DNA of 64,000 nt. It comes from Gordionus sp. m RMFG-2023. Taxonomy: Eukaryota > Nematomorpha > Gordioida > Chordodea > Parachordodidae. The stretch lies in NCBI RefSeq assembly GCF_954871325.1, contig NC_088777.1:19817366-19881365 (forward strand). The letters run 5' to 3'. Both the position numbers and the translations under genes were made by a program. Of the stretch, positions 25,801 to 34,175 are shown piece after piece. Position 1 is the first letter of the stretch. Each line of letters starts with the position of its first letter. The notes under the pieces were generated by a model. That model saw only the letters and a list, made by a program, of their open reading frames with translations, did not search any database and was not told where the DNA came from.

Positions 25801-26565
25801 TAGTATTTACTCATGCTTTTTATAAAATATATTCATAAATATATTATACCATTTGATCCATACATTCATAATATACATTATAATTTATATCCAAAAGGTT
25901 ATAATGGAATTTTTGTATAGCGGTAAAGTGGACAGCATCAAAAACCGGGATTCGGCATTTGTTTTGGAACTAATGGCCGCTTCCAATTTTTTCTTACTCG
26001 ACGGATTGCAAAGGGAATGTGAAATATTTTCTTCTAATATACTGGACCTTACGAATTGCGTTTCCATATACAAAACCGCTCGGGTTGGTAATTATTTACA
26101 TTTAACATAGTAAATTCAGCCACTTTTATAATTTTTTATAAACTAAACATCAGTTAAGTTGTTATCTTATAGGCATTTCACTTCACTTAGCTTGTAAATA
26201 TATATTAATAACTTATATCTTCGGAAGTGACACATATCTATGGAATGGGTCTTCAAGCCAATCAAAAGGATTGAAAATAGGTGTTTTGCCATTTAATAAA
26301 AAAAAATTTATCACAAAAACTTCTTTTATTTTTAATGTCTTAAATTTTTTTATTGATAAAGTTGTACTGCTGTGAGGAATTGTCCAATTATTGCGTCGGA
26401 TTTTTTCTCAAAAACTTACCACACTTGGTTCAAAACCTGGATTCTTGTACAGCTCCATCGGATTCATTCTTAAAACTTTTTACCACATCCGATTTTTCCT
26501 CAGAAATTTATACTAGAATAAAAAAAATACTTATTGAAAGACTTTTAAGTCGATTAAACAAATAG
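4525..26565 (+). CDS. ABTB2/ABTB3: Ankyrin-repeat/BTB protein, ABTB2/ABTB3 family (16 exons, 5' incomplete)
   Basis: Coding segments: 4525-4884, 5434-5740, 6750-6944, 11481-11868, 12806-12898, 13184-13297, 13512-13608, 14148-14369, 14819-15118, 16679-17142, 17656-17803, 22905-23186, 23240-23710, 24945-25132, 25898-26083, 26362-26565. All junctions use GT-AG and keep frame, giving about 1338 residues and a stop. Order along the protein: S/N-rich start; conserved helical segment (RPLIPELYDWLRV); four ankyrin repeats; the family motif LSLEEILAEG; WNLHIWI block; BTB/POZ domain (LSDISFLVEGKIF); BACK-like C-terminus. This order matches vertebrate ABTB2/BTBD11 as I recall them. Family members are linked to BTB-type oligomerisation, cullin-3 adaptor or scaffold roles; nothing here tests that. 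The part is already longer than whole vertebrate proteins (about 1000-1100 residues) because of N/S-rich inserts. The N-terminal part of the family is not seen. Confidence 0.87.
5434..5740 (+). CDS. ABTB2/ABTB3: ABTB-family exon B
   Basis: Acceptor CTTACATAG, donor CACTAG|GTTTAT. It encodes a polar stretch, then VFSRCPHRIPVWTREAIRDF, which lines up with the segment that precedes the RPLIPEL block in vertebrate ABTB2. It leaves AG, which with the first G of the next exon makes arginine. The 549-bp intron before it holds nothing recognisable. Confidence 0.75.
5741..6749. other. ABTB intron with GC-rich MITE fragments
   Basis: No exon is seen. Two short GC-rich patches, about 6410-6510 (CCCAACCCGGCTCG) and 6628-6720 (ACCGGCCTG, CCCAGGCCGTG), look like fragments of the dispersed CAGAGATCTTAATGGGCC-type elements seen elsewhere in the window. 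Confidence 0.4.
6750..6944 (+). CDS. ABTB2/ABTB3: ABTB-family exon C (conserved helical block)
   Basis: It encodes REYELLSNIFGVDRPLIPEL followed by YDWLRVILTLVEHRDGSHII. This corresponds to the ABTB2 block with RPFMLLPPLMEWMRV and TYAEHR. The donor is TTTACA|GTAATT: a stop codon (TAA) follows if the intron is not removed, so this donor is needed. An inverted-repeat element begins only about 13 bp beyond it. Confidence 0.85.
6958..9147. mobile_element. 2.2-kb inverted-repeat element in ABTB intron
   Basis: About 100 bp at 6958-7060 (GGAAAATAATTCCCGGTAAA and onward, several degenerate CCCTGG/CCCCGG units) recurs inverted at about 9050-9147 (CCGGGGATTATTTTCCGC). The interior has no transposase. 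It holds degenerate satellites: CTCAG-rich words at 8285-8440 and TTCGCGATAAA-type words at 8480-8820. The left end lies about 13 bp after the donor of exon C. Flanks are A/T-rich and the target duplication is ambiguous. Confidence 0.55.
7539..7630. repeat. Fragment of dispersed GGCC-rich MITE
   Basis: CATTTAATTGTAATGGTCTG here matches, in inverse orientation, the right end of the element at 39459-39570 (CAGGCCATTACAATTAAATG). It lies inside the 6958-9147 element and so was either nested in it or part of it. Confidence 0.5.
9811..10570. mobile_element. Non-autonomous hAT element, 760 bp, perfect 8-bp TSD
   Basis: The element is flanked by GTTTAAAG at 9803-9810 and again at 10571-10578, a perfect 8-bp duplication. 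Terminal inverted repeats are CATGGATGCACCGAT on the left and TAGGGGTGTACCGAT read from the right (11 of 15 match). Subterminal regions repeat ATCGG/CCGAT words (ATCGGATCGG, ATCGGCCGATA). The interior is A/T-rich with no transposase. Duplication length and TIR type mark it as hAT. The intact duplication points to a young insertion. Confidence 0.85.
10679..11009. mobile_element. Small hAT-like MITE, CAGAGA ends
   Basis: The left end CAGAGATCTGCAATCCCG and the right end, read inward, CAGAGACATAGAGG are alike. Flanks ATACCAGT and ATATCCAT match at 5 of 8 positions. It has internal GC-rich patches (GAGCCGCGC, CCCGGGCCGG). It is probably an older copy of the family at 3746-3993. Confidence 0.5.
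11481..11868 (+). CDS. ABTB2/ABTB3: ABTB-family exon D
   Basis: Acceptor CCCCATGAAG, donor CAACAG|GTAAAT. It encodes FHQELLSNFN, an N-rich insert, then RQALAFQMLSSGNPDLVPNV, which matches the family block preceding the ankyrin repeats, then another S/N-rich insert and IIDEDAYFEQQ. The last 64 bp and the donor are tandemly duplicated just downstream, giving a second donor at 11958. Using that copy would keep a TGA stop in the message. Confidence 0.85.
11805..11982 (+). repeat. 89-bp tandem duplication across an exon end and its donor
   Basis: 11805-11893 and 11894-11982 are identical or nearly so by eye. Each contains the end of exon D, the CAACAG|GTAAAT donor and 25 bp of intron. The length is not a multiple of three. 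The first copy closes with an in-frame TGA if left unspliced. Confidence 0.95.
12806..12898 (+). CDS. ABTB2/ABTB3: ABTB-family exon E (ankyrin repeat 1)
   Basis: It encodes 31 residues, TLITPLMYCSVDDNYTMVKT and onward, the first ankyrin repeat (family: GMTPLMYACAAGDEAMVQML). It starts and ends between codons. Acceptor AATTATCAG, donor GAT|GTAAAA. Confidence 0.88.
13184..13297 (+). CDS. ABTB2/ABTB3: ABTB-family exon F (ankyrin repeat 2, first half)
   Basis: It encodes 38 residues with HWTALSFSVIFGHLNIVE, the second ankyrin repeat (family: HWTSLTFAVLHGHISVVQ). Donor GAG|GTAATA, in phase 0. Confidence 0.88.
13512..13608 (+). CDS. ABTB2/ABTB3: ABTB-family exon G (ankyrin 2 end, ankyrin 3 start)
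   Basis: It encodes VLLENGANVEGG, a short loop, then ETPLQLACASG, the start of repeat 3 (family: ETPLQLASAAGNYELV). The glycine codon is split G|GC with the next exon. Acceptor ACTGAAG, donor TCGG|GTATTC. Confidence 0.88.
14148..14369 (+). CDS. ABTB2/ABTB3: ABTB-family exon H (ankyrin 3 end plus S/P/N-rich loop)
   Basis: It encodes NLRIVTSLLNKGGDPYL, then a loop rich in S, P and N. The loop sits where vertebrate members have a similar, shorter linker before repeat 4. Acceptor TTATGTAG, donor TTTACG|GTTTTT. The introns on either side (539 and 449 bp) hold nothing recognisable. Confidence 0.83.
14819..15118 (+). CDS. ABTB2/ABTB3: ABTB-family exon I (ankyrin repeat 4 and LSLEEILAEG)
   Basis: It encodes HAPFVLAASHGRLDIVRAML, then DILSLEEILAEG, a family signature. 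Two donors fit the frame equally: CACAA|GTTTAC after 15118 (used here) and CTGAAG|GTTGTT after 15016, which would end the exon inside the signature motif and drop a 34-residue S/N-rich tail. Both leave one base, matching the two-base start of the next exon. Confidence 0.82.
15119..16678. other. ABTB intron with degraded GC-patch elements
   Basis: No exon is seen. 15340-15745 carries repeated TCCGGA and GAACCTAAACCC words, and 15759-16120 begins CAGAGATCTTAATGGGCC and holds further GGCCC patches (CTGGGCCGCGGGTCGG near 16073). Both look like old non-autonomous elements. A 60-codon frame at 15226-15408 on the minus strand translates the repeat. Confidence 0.5.
16679..17142 (+). CDS. ABTB2/ABTB3: ABTB-family exon I2 (long S/N-rich insert)
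   Basis: It encodes about 154 residues of serine-, asparagine- and threonine-rich sequence with no domain, ending in a basic patch (KSKDKSRRHSQPK). Acceptor TTTATAG, strong donor TTATTCA|GTAAGT. Frame joins on both sides. No counterpart is known to me in vertebrate members; it may be an alternatively included disordered linker. Confidence 0.7.
17656..17803 (+). CDS. ABTB2/ABTB3: ABTB-family exon J (second EILAEG motif)
   Basis: It encodes an N/S-rich lead, then DYLTLQEILAEGYIMPS. This is a second copy of the motif that ends exon I, with mostly synonymous differences. A strong internal acceptor (TTAACATTGCAG, exon from 17755) would also keep frame and begin exactly at EILAEG. Donor TATAG|GTACAT. 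A 5.1-kb intron filled by a mobile element follows. Confidence 0.78.
19010..19245. repeat. Degenerate 16-18-bp tandem repeat
   Basis: Units of the type ATGCATTCGCGATAAT recur about a dozen times with point differences. The array lies in the left part of the 17913-22784 element. Similar TTCGCGATAAA words occur at 8480-8820 in another intronic element. Confidence 0.75.
20507..20627 (-). pseudogene. hAT transposase C-terminal (hATC) relic 1
   Basis: The minus strand reads YPELYKRALIVLAVPATQVS followed by VERAFSG, the hAT dimerisation-domain signature (P-A-T/S-x-x-S-V/S-E-R-A/V-F-S). Only about 40 codons are recognisable, and the rest of the gene is missing. Surrounding CGGTTCGGTTACAG-like words at 20250-20770 are probably the ends of the hAT copy it came from. 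Confidence 0.7.
21225..21300 (-). pseudogene. hAT transposase C-terminal relic 2
   Basis: The minus strand reads KILSALANSVSSERVFSVNI, again the hATC signature but clearly different from the copy 700 bp away. It is a short decayed piece of a second hAT lineage inside the same foldback element. Confidence 0.6.
22905..23186 (+). CDS. ABTB2/ABTB3: ABTB-family exon K
   Basis: Acceptor AATACCAG. An N/S-rich lead is followed by GRVLMEAMYHAAESGHIIIC and MELRNLG, which matches the family block LQEAMYYSAEHGYVDITMEL. Donor TTTAG|GTATTT opens an intron of only 53 bp. Confidence 0.86.
23240..23710 (+). CDS. ABTB2/ABTB3: ABTB-family exon L
   Basis: It encodes IVWNLHIWITCLTHVASQPQ (family: VPWKLHIWIESL), then a helical region with N-rich inserts that contains ILSDCYRVG and ends PPPIPNSPQSVRSTLIG, equivalent to the SPIPSIPEIRKTLP linker before the BTB domain. 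Donor TATAG|GTAAGT. Confidence 0.87.
23711..24944. other. ABTB intron with hAT and A/T repeat fragments
   Basis: No exon is seen. 23970-24130 resembles the left part of the element at 56692-57100 (AACTAGTTACATT, TTTATATAATTCATCATTTT). 24470-24720 has ATTCGAATACGAATAAT words that recur near 28790 and 54010-54160, probably a dispersed palindromic repeat. Confidence 0.45.
24945..25132 (+). CDS. ABTB2/ABTB3: ABTB-family exon M (BTB/POZ, first half)
   Basis: It encodes PELSDISFLVEGKIFFGHKI, followed by ILVNSSPRFKAMLCDKF, an unmistakable BTB/POZ start with the D-x-x-F-x-V/L-E and H-K core residues. Acceptor ACACAAG, donor TTTAAG|GTATAA. A hAT-like element begins eight bases after the exon end. Confidence 0.93.
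25141..25802. mobile_element. hAT-like insertion abutting a 5' splice site
   Basis: Inverted ends TAGAGCTCTTTGTGGAC and, from the right, TAGAGCTTTGCATAGAC. Flanks GTATAAAT and GTATTTAC match at 5 of 8 bases. The left flank is the intron's own first eight bases, so the insertion lies directly behind the donor of exon M. GC-rich patches near both ends (GAAGCCGGATTTGG, GGGCCGGACTAGACG) and a 10-C run complete it. There is no transposase. Confidence 0.6.
25459..25617 (+). repeat. 79-bp direct repeat, two copies
   Basis: The block starting TTTTATATAAACTAGAATTA at about 25460 is repeated at about 25539 with one or two differences, inside the hAT-like element. Confidence 0.85.
25898..26083 (+). CDS. 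ABTB2/ABTB3: ABTB-family exon N (BTB/POZ, second half)
   Basis: It encodes VIMEFLYSGKVDSIKNRDSA and LELMAASNFFLLDGLQREC, the second half of the BTB fold. Two donors lie close together. GCTCGG|GTTGGT (end 26083) keeps frame and yields KTARLYCCEEL, equal in length to the family KYAKIHNAPEL. The better-looking GTTG|GTAATT (end 26087) would break the frame. Confidence 0.9.
26362..26565 (+). CDS. ABTB2/ABTB3: ABTB-family exon O (C-terminal exon, stop)
   Basis: It encodes LYCCEELSNYCVGFFLKNLP and a helical tail ending LLSRLNK, then TAG. The block matches the family ELALFCEGFFLKHM, a BACK-like region. Acceptor GATAAAG. No close AATAAA follows within 200 bp. Confidence 0.9.
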   Translation: MYCCEELSNYCVGFFLKNLPHLVQNLDSCTAPSDSFLKLFTTSDFSSEIYTRIKKILIERLLSRLNK

Positions 26566-28110
26566 GAAAAATATAGCATAAAATGTTAATATTATTTAAT
26601 TTAATCGCTTCTAAAATATTATTCTATCTGATTTACAATCTTAACAGGAGAATTGTAAATTGATGTTTTGCAATTGTATTATATATATATATTCAAATGA
26701 ATATATTGTGTAATATTATTTATTATAAAACTTTTATAGGTTTTATAGGTTTTTTTGTTCAATATTAATATATTTAAAAAAAAAATTTATTTATAAAATA
26801 ATATTATGTATATAGTTGTATAGTTTATTAAAATTTATTAGTGCAACTTTTATAGATTATTATACCTATAATTATATCAAACTCACGAGTCAAGTTATTT
26901 TATATTATAATTACATATATCTAATTTAAAAAATTAATTTATAATAATTATTTTGAAAAAACCAAAAAAATAGTACATATTATTATTTATATAATTTTTC
27001 TAATAAATTACAACTTTATATTTTTTTACAAATTATTTATATTATACCATGTCTCGTCTTGCAAAAATAAAATTATTCAAATTTTATATATAAAGGATTT
27101 CAATCTATTGAGCAGAATGGTATACATTTTTACAGGAATATTTGCAACATTAGGATGTAATATAAAATTGACAAACAAGAATATTCATCGGGTTTTTTCA
27201 GAAACACTGACTTCTTCAAACACATAATATAGGGGTTTTTTAAAACTTATTTTTTTACAAACAGTAAAAAAAAAATTCTTATAAAACATGATATTGCTAT
27301 AAAAAAGGATATTATTTTTGAAAAAGACCCTTTATTTGAAGAAAATCACTTGCTTCTGAAAAATAGGACTATGCGACATAAACAAGCGATATATCAGAGT
27401 TGTTAAGACTCCTTTTTAAAAACTCAATTTTACAGTAGAACCGGCTCTCGCTCTAAAGACTTTCATTTTAATTAACTTTCATTTTTCTATACAAAGTGTA
27501 GACGTAAATAAAAATTTAATATATTTATCCTTATATTATTTCAAATTAAATTAATTTTTATATATATTTTATTTTTAAAAGCATGAATTTTTCTAAATTA
27601 ATTGGATACACATCGTTTCTTTCCTAAAACCTGTTTAGAAATATTAAACAAACGCAGAAGGAGCACTAAAGAAAAGTAGAACATAGATGTTTCAAGTTTT
27701 GCATATGAATTGTTTTCTATAAACCAGAAATAAAATGTTTGAAAGTATTGTATTTGGAATTTTCCCGAACGATCTGGGCTCATGCAGGTGTTATACCACC
27801 TCGGGAAATGATTCATTATGTAATATTTAAATTGCAAATAATTATTAATATATTTGGATGCTTTGCCCAGCCTCCTAAAAGCATAAATATATGTTTAAAA
27901 ATATATTTATTCATCTTATTTTAATTTCCTTGAAATTTTAGTAAATCTTAAATAACAATTGTATATATTTTATCTTCGATTTTTTTTTGCATTTAATATA
28001 AATTTATCTTTACCTAATTTAGTTTATGATGATGATGGTTAATTATTTGAAAGATAAAATTTTTGGGCAGTTAAGGTTTTCAATTAATTGGAAATTTAGC
28101 AAATTTTAAC
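26566..28110. other. Intergenic, nothing recognised
   Basis: Very A/T-rich sequence downstream of the ABTB-family stop. No credible coding frame, repeat array or transposon end was found. Short opposed frames at 27598-27924 show no family resemblance. Confidence 0.4.
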
Positions 28111-28599
28111 TAGGAATGCACCAATACTTGGTGTCAATATCAGCTGATACTTTGAATTTTAAACGATACCGTGGCCAATACCCAGAAATGATAATTTACC
28201 TTCACACAAATTGAGCGCTTTAATCGTAAATAATGCATTTCAATATAGTGAAATTGGTCACATTACCGTTTAAAACCATAAACCATTTTAAAAAACGCAA
28301 GTTTGTTTATTTTTATAAAATAAAAACCTCAATTTTAATAAGGGATGCGCACTATAAGTTAAAAAAAATTTTTAGTCAACATTATGCTCTGAAATTATAA
28401 AAAAAAAGAATTTAAACCGTAAAGAATGTGTTGTGAATCTTTATTTTTTATTTAATTTTACCAATTTCATAAATTTATTAATAAATAAATAAAAAAAATG
28501 ATTTCAATAAATATACCATTATTATCATTGGTATTAGTATTTAGTATCAGCTGATGTTGTATTAGTGGTATGAGTATCAGTGGTATCGGTGAATTTATG
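28111..28599. mobile_element. Old non-autonomous hAT element, 489 bp
   Basis: The ends TAGGAATGCACCAATA and, from the right, CATAAATTCACCGATA resemble those of the element at 9811-10570. Subterminal ATCAGCTGATA occurs inverted at both ends. Flanks ATTTTAAC and ACCTTAAC match at 6 of 8 bases. It is a diverged member of the same family. Confidence 0.65.
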
Positions 28600-29013
28600 A
28601 CCTTAACCTTTATCATCTTTTTATTTAGGTAGGGTTGGCAAAAATTATGGTTTATATTTATAAAAATCAATTTCTTTGATCAAATCACGATTTTAAAAAT
28701 CAAATTTTATATAAAATTTTTTATTTTAACTATATTCCCCGGGGAAAATATTTCTAGGAGCCTATTTATTGAATGTATATGCATTATGCAATATTCAAAT
28801 ACGAATCGATATTAAAACGAATTAATTCATATGAAATAATAAAATTTACTATTCTATTCGTTTTTTTAAAAAATATATAAAATTATTCATACGAAAATAT
28901 AATGGCAATTTAATTTTAATTGTACATGCTCTTTAAAAAGCCAACATTAATCAGTTCTTTATCTGTAAAATCCTCGGTAATATTCACGGCATAGATTTCT
29001 AAAGCAATCGACT

Positions 29014-29304
29014 TATAAATGTAGCCTGAATTTTGCTGGGGTTGGGGAGGGGGGTGGTTTACTTTTACTTTTTTTTATAATTACTTTTTTCATAAAAATT
29101 TTGAATAATAGTCATATCAATAATTATTACACTTACTTATTTTATTTTCAAATTATTATTTATAGTAATATATTGTATACATTTTGGGAGAAGAGAGCTG
29201 TTGGGGATGTCTAGCGGAAAATATTTTATTAGCTTAAAATGGTATTCAAGAGAAATAAATTTCCGAAGGGGGAATTTCTTACCACCCCCTAAGCTACGCC
29301 TATG
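29014..29304. mobile_element. Small hAT-like MITE with G-rich end
   Basis: Flanks AATCGACT (29006-29013) and AATCAACT (29305-29312) match at 7 of 8. The right end, read inward, is CATAGGCGTAGCTTAGGGGG; the left is TATAAATGTAGCCTGAATTT followed by GGGGTTGGGG. The GCGTAGC plus G-run end type recurs at 57106 and 49235. Confidence 0.65.
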
Positions 29305-29349
29305 AATCAACTCATTTCATAGACTCAGCTAAAGAGATAGATGGCAATA

Positions 29350-29720
29350 GCAGATCTTGGCAACCTCTAAGTTAATTGAGGGTACAATACAATTTTTTAG
29401 TCTTTGGTACACAACTAATGGCCCATAAACCAAATCGAGGCATTCGGCCTATTGCTATAGGAGATTTATTTTCAGAAGGATTATCTCTAAAATAATTTTA
29501 CATTTTATCATATACCAATTAGTACTTAGAATTAAAGGAGGATGCCAAACTTCAAGCCAGGCAACTAGGATCATCCTTGAGAACCTGTCTTCAAATCATT
29601 TATTTATCAAACTTTCAGAGTTTTTCCGAAAAAAAATTCAGAATTTAAATATATAATCAAGATATGGAGCCTCATCAAACTTTAAAAAAACGGACAATTT
29701 TTTCAGCGCAAATACTTAGC
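29350..29720 (+). pseudogene. LINE reverse-transcriptase relic
   Basis: Around 29385-29490 the plus strand reads VFGTQLMAHKPNRGIRPIAI followed by GDLFSEGLSLK. This is the conserved (F/L)-G-x-x-L-x-A-x-x-K-P/K-x-G-G-x-R-P-I-A-V-G segment of a LINE group that I tentatively place with R2/NeSL-like elements. Further weak similarity follows (LQARQLGSS) after a stop. Ends are not defined. Confidence 0.6.
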
Positions 29721-30699
29721 AGGGCGCTCTATACCATCGTCTGTTTAGTAATAAATAAAATAATTCATGAAATAGAGAGAATTATAATCTTAACCTGATC
29801 GTTTGTTTGAATCTTTTTTAACAGTTCAAGTTCGTTTTAGATAATATTGAAAAAAAATTCAAAAACATAGCAAAGGATAATGTAAATTTAAAGAATTTTT
29901 TAGTGAAAATAAATTATACGCTTTTCATTTTCAAAACAATTACATAAATATAAAATATTGATAACGAAAAGCAGTGTGTTTCTTTAATGCTGATAAATTA
30001 ATAAGCTGGCTTTATATATAAAAAAATATTAATTCTAGATAAATCCAATCTTTTTTCTCCAACAATTTAATGTGTGAAAATGATTTGTATAACACGCATT
30101 AGCTATAATGATTATATTTATTGCAGCGATGACAACTTCTAAAGCATATATTTCATGTTCCAGGCCTATGTTTTTATCGAGATTTGAGTTCGTTTTAGTT
30201 TTTGCTAAGTGAGACGTATAAGTTATTGAAAAAACGTGTCCAATGGCTAAAATTGTCTATTAATTAATATAAATAAATGTGTCATCAGAAATATTTATTT
30301 ACAACTATAATAGGAATATATGAACGCATTATTAAATTTTAAACATTGATTTATGGTTACAATATGTTAATGTTGTCAATACTATGAAATTTATTTTTAG
30401 GAAATAGTTATAATTTAAAGTTATTGTTATATTAAAAAATTTGTTGAGTTAAACATGACCGAAAAGAGAAATTATTATTTATATTTAAGGATCATCTATT
30501 TTTTTAACGAATATTAATTAATTATAAATTTTTTATTTATAGGTTACATATGATAATATAATATTTATTTAAAATGAGTTTCAATAGTTATTCTTATCCA
30601 TCAACGGAGAATGTACTGATGTAGTTAGATGCAATTATTTTTTATTCTTTATTTGGTAAAAACGCGCACTTGTACTACTGTTTTCTATGTAATGCAATA

Positions 30700-33160
30700 C
30701 CCTAGATCCTTAAAGAAGGCTACGATGTGAGTGTCAAAAGAAGTTAGCGTTGTGGCAATTATTGGTATGAATAAATGGTTGGAAGGTAAAACAGAAGTAT
30801 ATTTGGCAGATTTACCTTTAGAGAGTACGAGTGGATCTACACATAAAATCTGCTATGTAAGAACTTATCATTCTTTTATGTATTCTTGGATAAACCCTCA
30901 GGACGTTTACCAGCTACTTTATAAAGTCAAATCTGGCTCAAGGCTTGAAGAAATTCAGCATCAAGGCCCGAGATATAGTGAGATTACATTTTGTATAGAA
31001 ATCTATCTCTACATAGTTTCCGATGGGAGTCTGAGTCAGACAAAGTGAATATGAATATGTTATAGCCATATCGCAATTAAGTCTGAGTCCGATGGCATGA
31101 CGTAGCTCATCATTTGTAAGTAGGAAATCTAGATTACTCGAAGGAATGGAGAAATTTATAACCGTTTTCTGATGAAGTTGAAAAGAAAGGAATCTTCCAC
31201 AAGTTGACTTTTTACTTCAAGAAATGCAACGGAGTTGCCAACCAAGAGTAAATCACAATCACTGCAATGAAGTTGTAGGAGAATCGACTAGATAAGAGGA
31301 CTTACAAAAATCGATGACCTGAAAGAGTAGAATATCTTGAGTCATTAATTTCTTGATGATTAGAAGTAAGGAGGGTAATCGTAGTATTCCTTTTCCACCT
31401 GCTTTGGTGGGTAGTAAGCTTGTAGCCAAGATAATTATCTAAACTTAATATTGACTAATTGTTCGGACAAAATTTTGATCTCTCTTTTGTAGGTATCAGC
31501 AGGTAATTGAAAAATCATATTGATCTTAGGGTGTAAAGAATCTTTGAAATTACAAGTTAATTCTTAGCAGAAAAAAAGGCTCATGTTCCGGGAGATGTAG
31601 TAAATTCTCATGCATTTTAAGATCCTTTTGAAGCATCTGCAAAAATTTTATTGAGGGAGTCTTTATTGCCCAAGGGTAACCATATATATGTGGGGTACTC
31701 TTTCTCAGTATGTTTAAACCTTAAATCAAACATTGTTTATGAGTATTTACTCTTTAAATTTATTTTTAGACCTCTGTTTTCGTAGGATTTTATTATGACT
31801 ATTGCCATGTTGACTTAGTCGGATGAGCTGGCTTATTCCATCATCAATTACCAAGAGTGCAAATTAAGCTTGCATTGGTTATTGATTTCTTCTCTCATTT
31901 TATCTATTCCAAGACAAAAGTGGATCATGCTATTGGATACCTTCTAATTATGGAATTAGGTTATTTCTAAATTCCAGGTATCTTGGTCTGGAGTAACAGT
32001 TCTTAAGGAACTAAGAATTCTGTATAAAAAAAGTGAGCAGATTTCAAGAATTCACTCCTTCTAGGGCATTGAATGTATTGATAAAGTAGATTTTAACAAG
32101 TATGTCATCAAAACTTTAATTCCTAATTGATTGGAGCTTATATGGGTGATTTTTAAAATTACATCTGACTCATTAATAATTTGCTAAAGATGCCAATGGA
32201 GGTCTAACGTCCTTATTCGGTTTATGAAAAGCTATAAACTTGACTCTATGGACACTCTTGGAAATAGCTGAGGAAATTTTCCCTAAAAGCAATGGTAGAT
32301 GAACTGGAGTATATTTTTGAAAGGATATGAGTTTTGAGTAATAGCAGGAATAGTGAGATCTTGAAGGAAGATAGGACGGATTCCTTTAATTCCAGGTGAA
32401 GAATCGCATCCAAAAGATAGGATCACTTTCCTAACATCTTCGTGATAAAGGTGGTAGTGCAAATACTAGGTACAGAATAAATTGGATTATCGCTATCTAT
32501 ATTATTCGATTGTGTTTTTGAAGCAGGGCCAAGTATGTATCATTCGTCAGGAGATTGTCTTTGGATGTGGCAAGGCGTATGGCAGATTGAATTATTTTTT
32601 GCAAGATTTAAGCTTTACTCTTGTTTTAAGAACGTTATGGTTTTCCTTTTTGTTGCAATTTTTGTCAAAAGGAAGTAAGGGGATTTTCGGATGCATTTTA
32701 TATCTTTTGAATAAGTGGTATTTAACTAAATGGGTCAGTTGTTTGTAAGGTTTGAAAAGATTATGATAAAAAGTCAAGCCAGTGGCTAACTGATAAAAAT
32801 TTATTAAGAAAAGATGTTAGATTCTTTGAATATGATCACGTTAATTGATCACCTTTGGGTATGCGAAATAAAATAAGATGTGAGGTTTTAAGGCAATGAG
32901 AAATAACTCTTCAGCATTAGAGTCAGGATATGCGTTGTTTCTAGAGTTATCATAAGGAATATTTGTAGCGGGTATTAATGGTGCACATGAAGGCTGTAAA
33001 GTAGTGGTGGAGTCATACGATGTGAGAGCTATGAACAAAATGGGTATAAATGGAATAGATACATTTACGATTGGAGGAATTTAATTTTTCTAGTACTGTA
33101 GAATGGCAGGAGGCTGACTTTCATTATTTGAACACGGTTGCTGGTTTCACAATCAACTAT
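30700..33160 (-). pseudogene. Decayed LINE, R2/NeSL-like, minus strand
   Basis: The region has visibly more G and C than its surroundings. In minus-strand order I find, across several frames, VILSFGCDSSPGIKGIRPIF (RT start, near 32370), SVHRVKFIAFHKPNKDVRPP (RT, near 32220), GYPWAIKTPSIKFLQMLQKD and HEPFFLLRINL (near 31650), TNDELRHAIGLR (near 31100) and KVAGKRPEGLS (near 30910). The last corresponds to the K-R-P-D-G of a restriction-like endonuclease. Together they run the length of the RT-endonuclease protein. Stops and frame changes are many, so it is dead. The 105-codon plus-strand frame at 30731 is its shadow. Confidence 0.62.
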
Positions 33161-33169
33161 TCCGGGTGA

Positions 33170-34010
33170 CATATTTAGGTGACATCAAATTGTTTATTTT
33201 TTTTACATAAAATCCTATAATGGGAAATTATATCGATATTTGTATTGTTCAGTTAATATTTATATGTTTGTATTTGAGACTTTTTAGAGATTAGAATATC
33301 TAGAATGACCTTAATTATTATATATAATCAACATTTTACACGATGCTTAACAATTTTAAAGCATATTTATAATATAAATTTTAGTTTTTATTGAAATAAA
33401 TATTTGGAAATATTTAAAAATAATGTAATTTTAATTTGCTATTATCATGGATAAAAGGAAAGAATTTACTATTCGCGGGTCATTTTCAGCACGAATTATG
33501 TAAATTATAAAGAGAAAAGCCATAATAGCATAACTCCCGAGGACTCTGTATGCATATTCAGTTAGTATATCCTTAATTTATAACAAAATAATTATACACA
33601 ATATCAAAAAATATTAACTTTATCGTTACTGATATCAAATTTAGTCAATATAACAGACATTAATAAGACAATCATCATAATAAATATCTTGTTATATTGC
33701 CCCCCAAAATTATTTTTGCCTAATAATATGAAATATTTTTCCTTATTAGTTTCTATAAATTTGATTTCATTAATATCATCATAATTTAGATCCATAAGGT
33801 TCACGTAACATCAAACATAGGGATATAAGATTGCCAATCAAGTATAGAATGGTAGATAAAACGTTGAAATATACAAACTTTATTAATATTGAAAATTGAT
33901 TAATATAATTTAAATATTATAAATGTTAGCAACCTCTAAAAATTATCAACAAATTATATAAAAAAGGTTCTATTTTCAATTTTTTAAAAACAATTTTAAT
34001 AAATGATAGA
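33170..34010. other. Intergenic, nothing recognised
   Basis: A/T-rich spacer between the minus-strand LINE remnant and the 24-bp array. A 66-codon minus-strand frame at 33604-33804 has no family resemblance. Confidence 0.35.
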
Positions 34011-34014
34011 AAAT

Positions 34015-34175
34015 CTCTTATAATATCATTTTGCCTCGTAAAGTATCATTTTAAACTTGGAAAATATCATTTCAAACTTAAAATTATTATTTTAGACCTG
34101 TAAAATATAATTTTAAACTTAAAATGTATTATTTTAGACCTGTGAAATATCATTTTCAATTTATACATATTTGAA
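34015..34175. repeat. Degenerate ~24-bp tandem repeat
   Basis: The phrase (A)TATCATTTTAAACTT(A/G) recurs about seven times (34024 to about 34165) with alternation between AAACTT and AGACCTGT forms. It is a short A/T-rich minisatellite. Confidence 0.7.

Noticed and set aside
26084-26087. Donor GTTG|GTAATT for exon N
   Set aside because: A better-looking site, but it breaks the frame into exon O; GCTCGG|GTTGGT keeps frame and the expected family length.
30731-31048. 105-codon plus-strand frame as a gene
   Set aside because: The minus strand of the same stretch carries endonuclease-region motifs of a dead LINE, so the plus-strand frame is a shadow.
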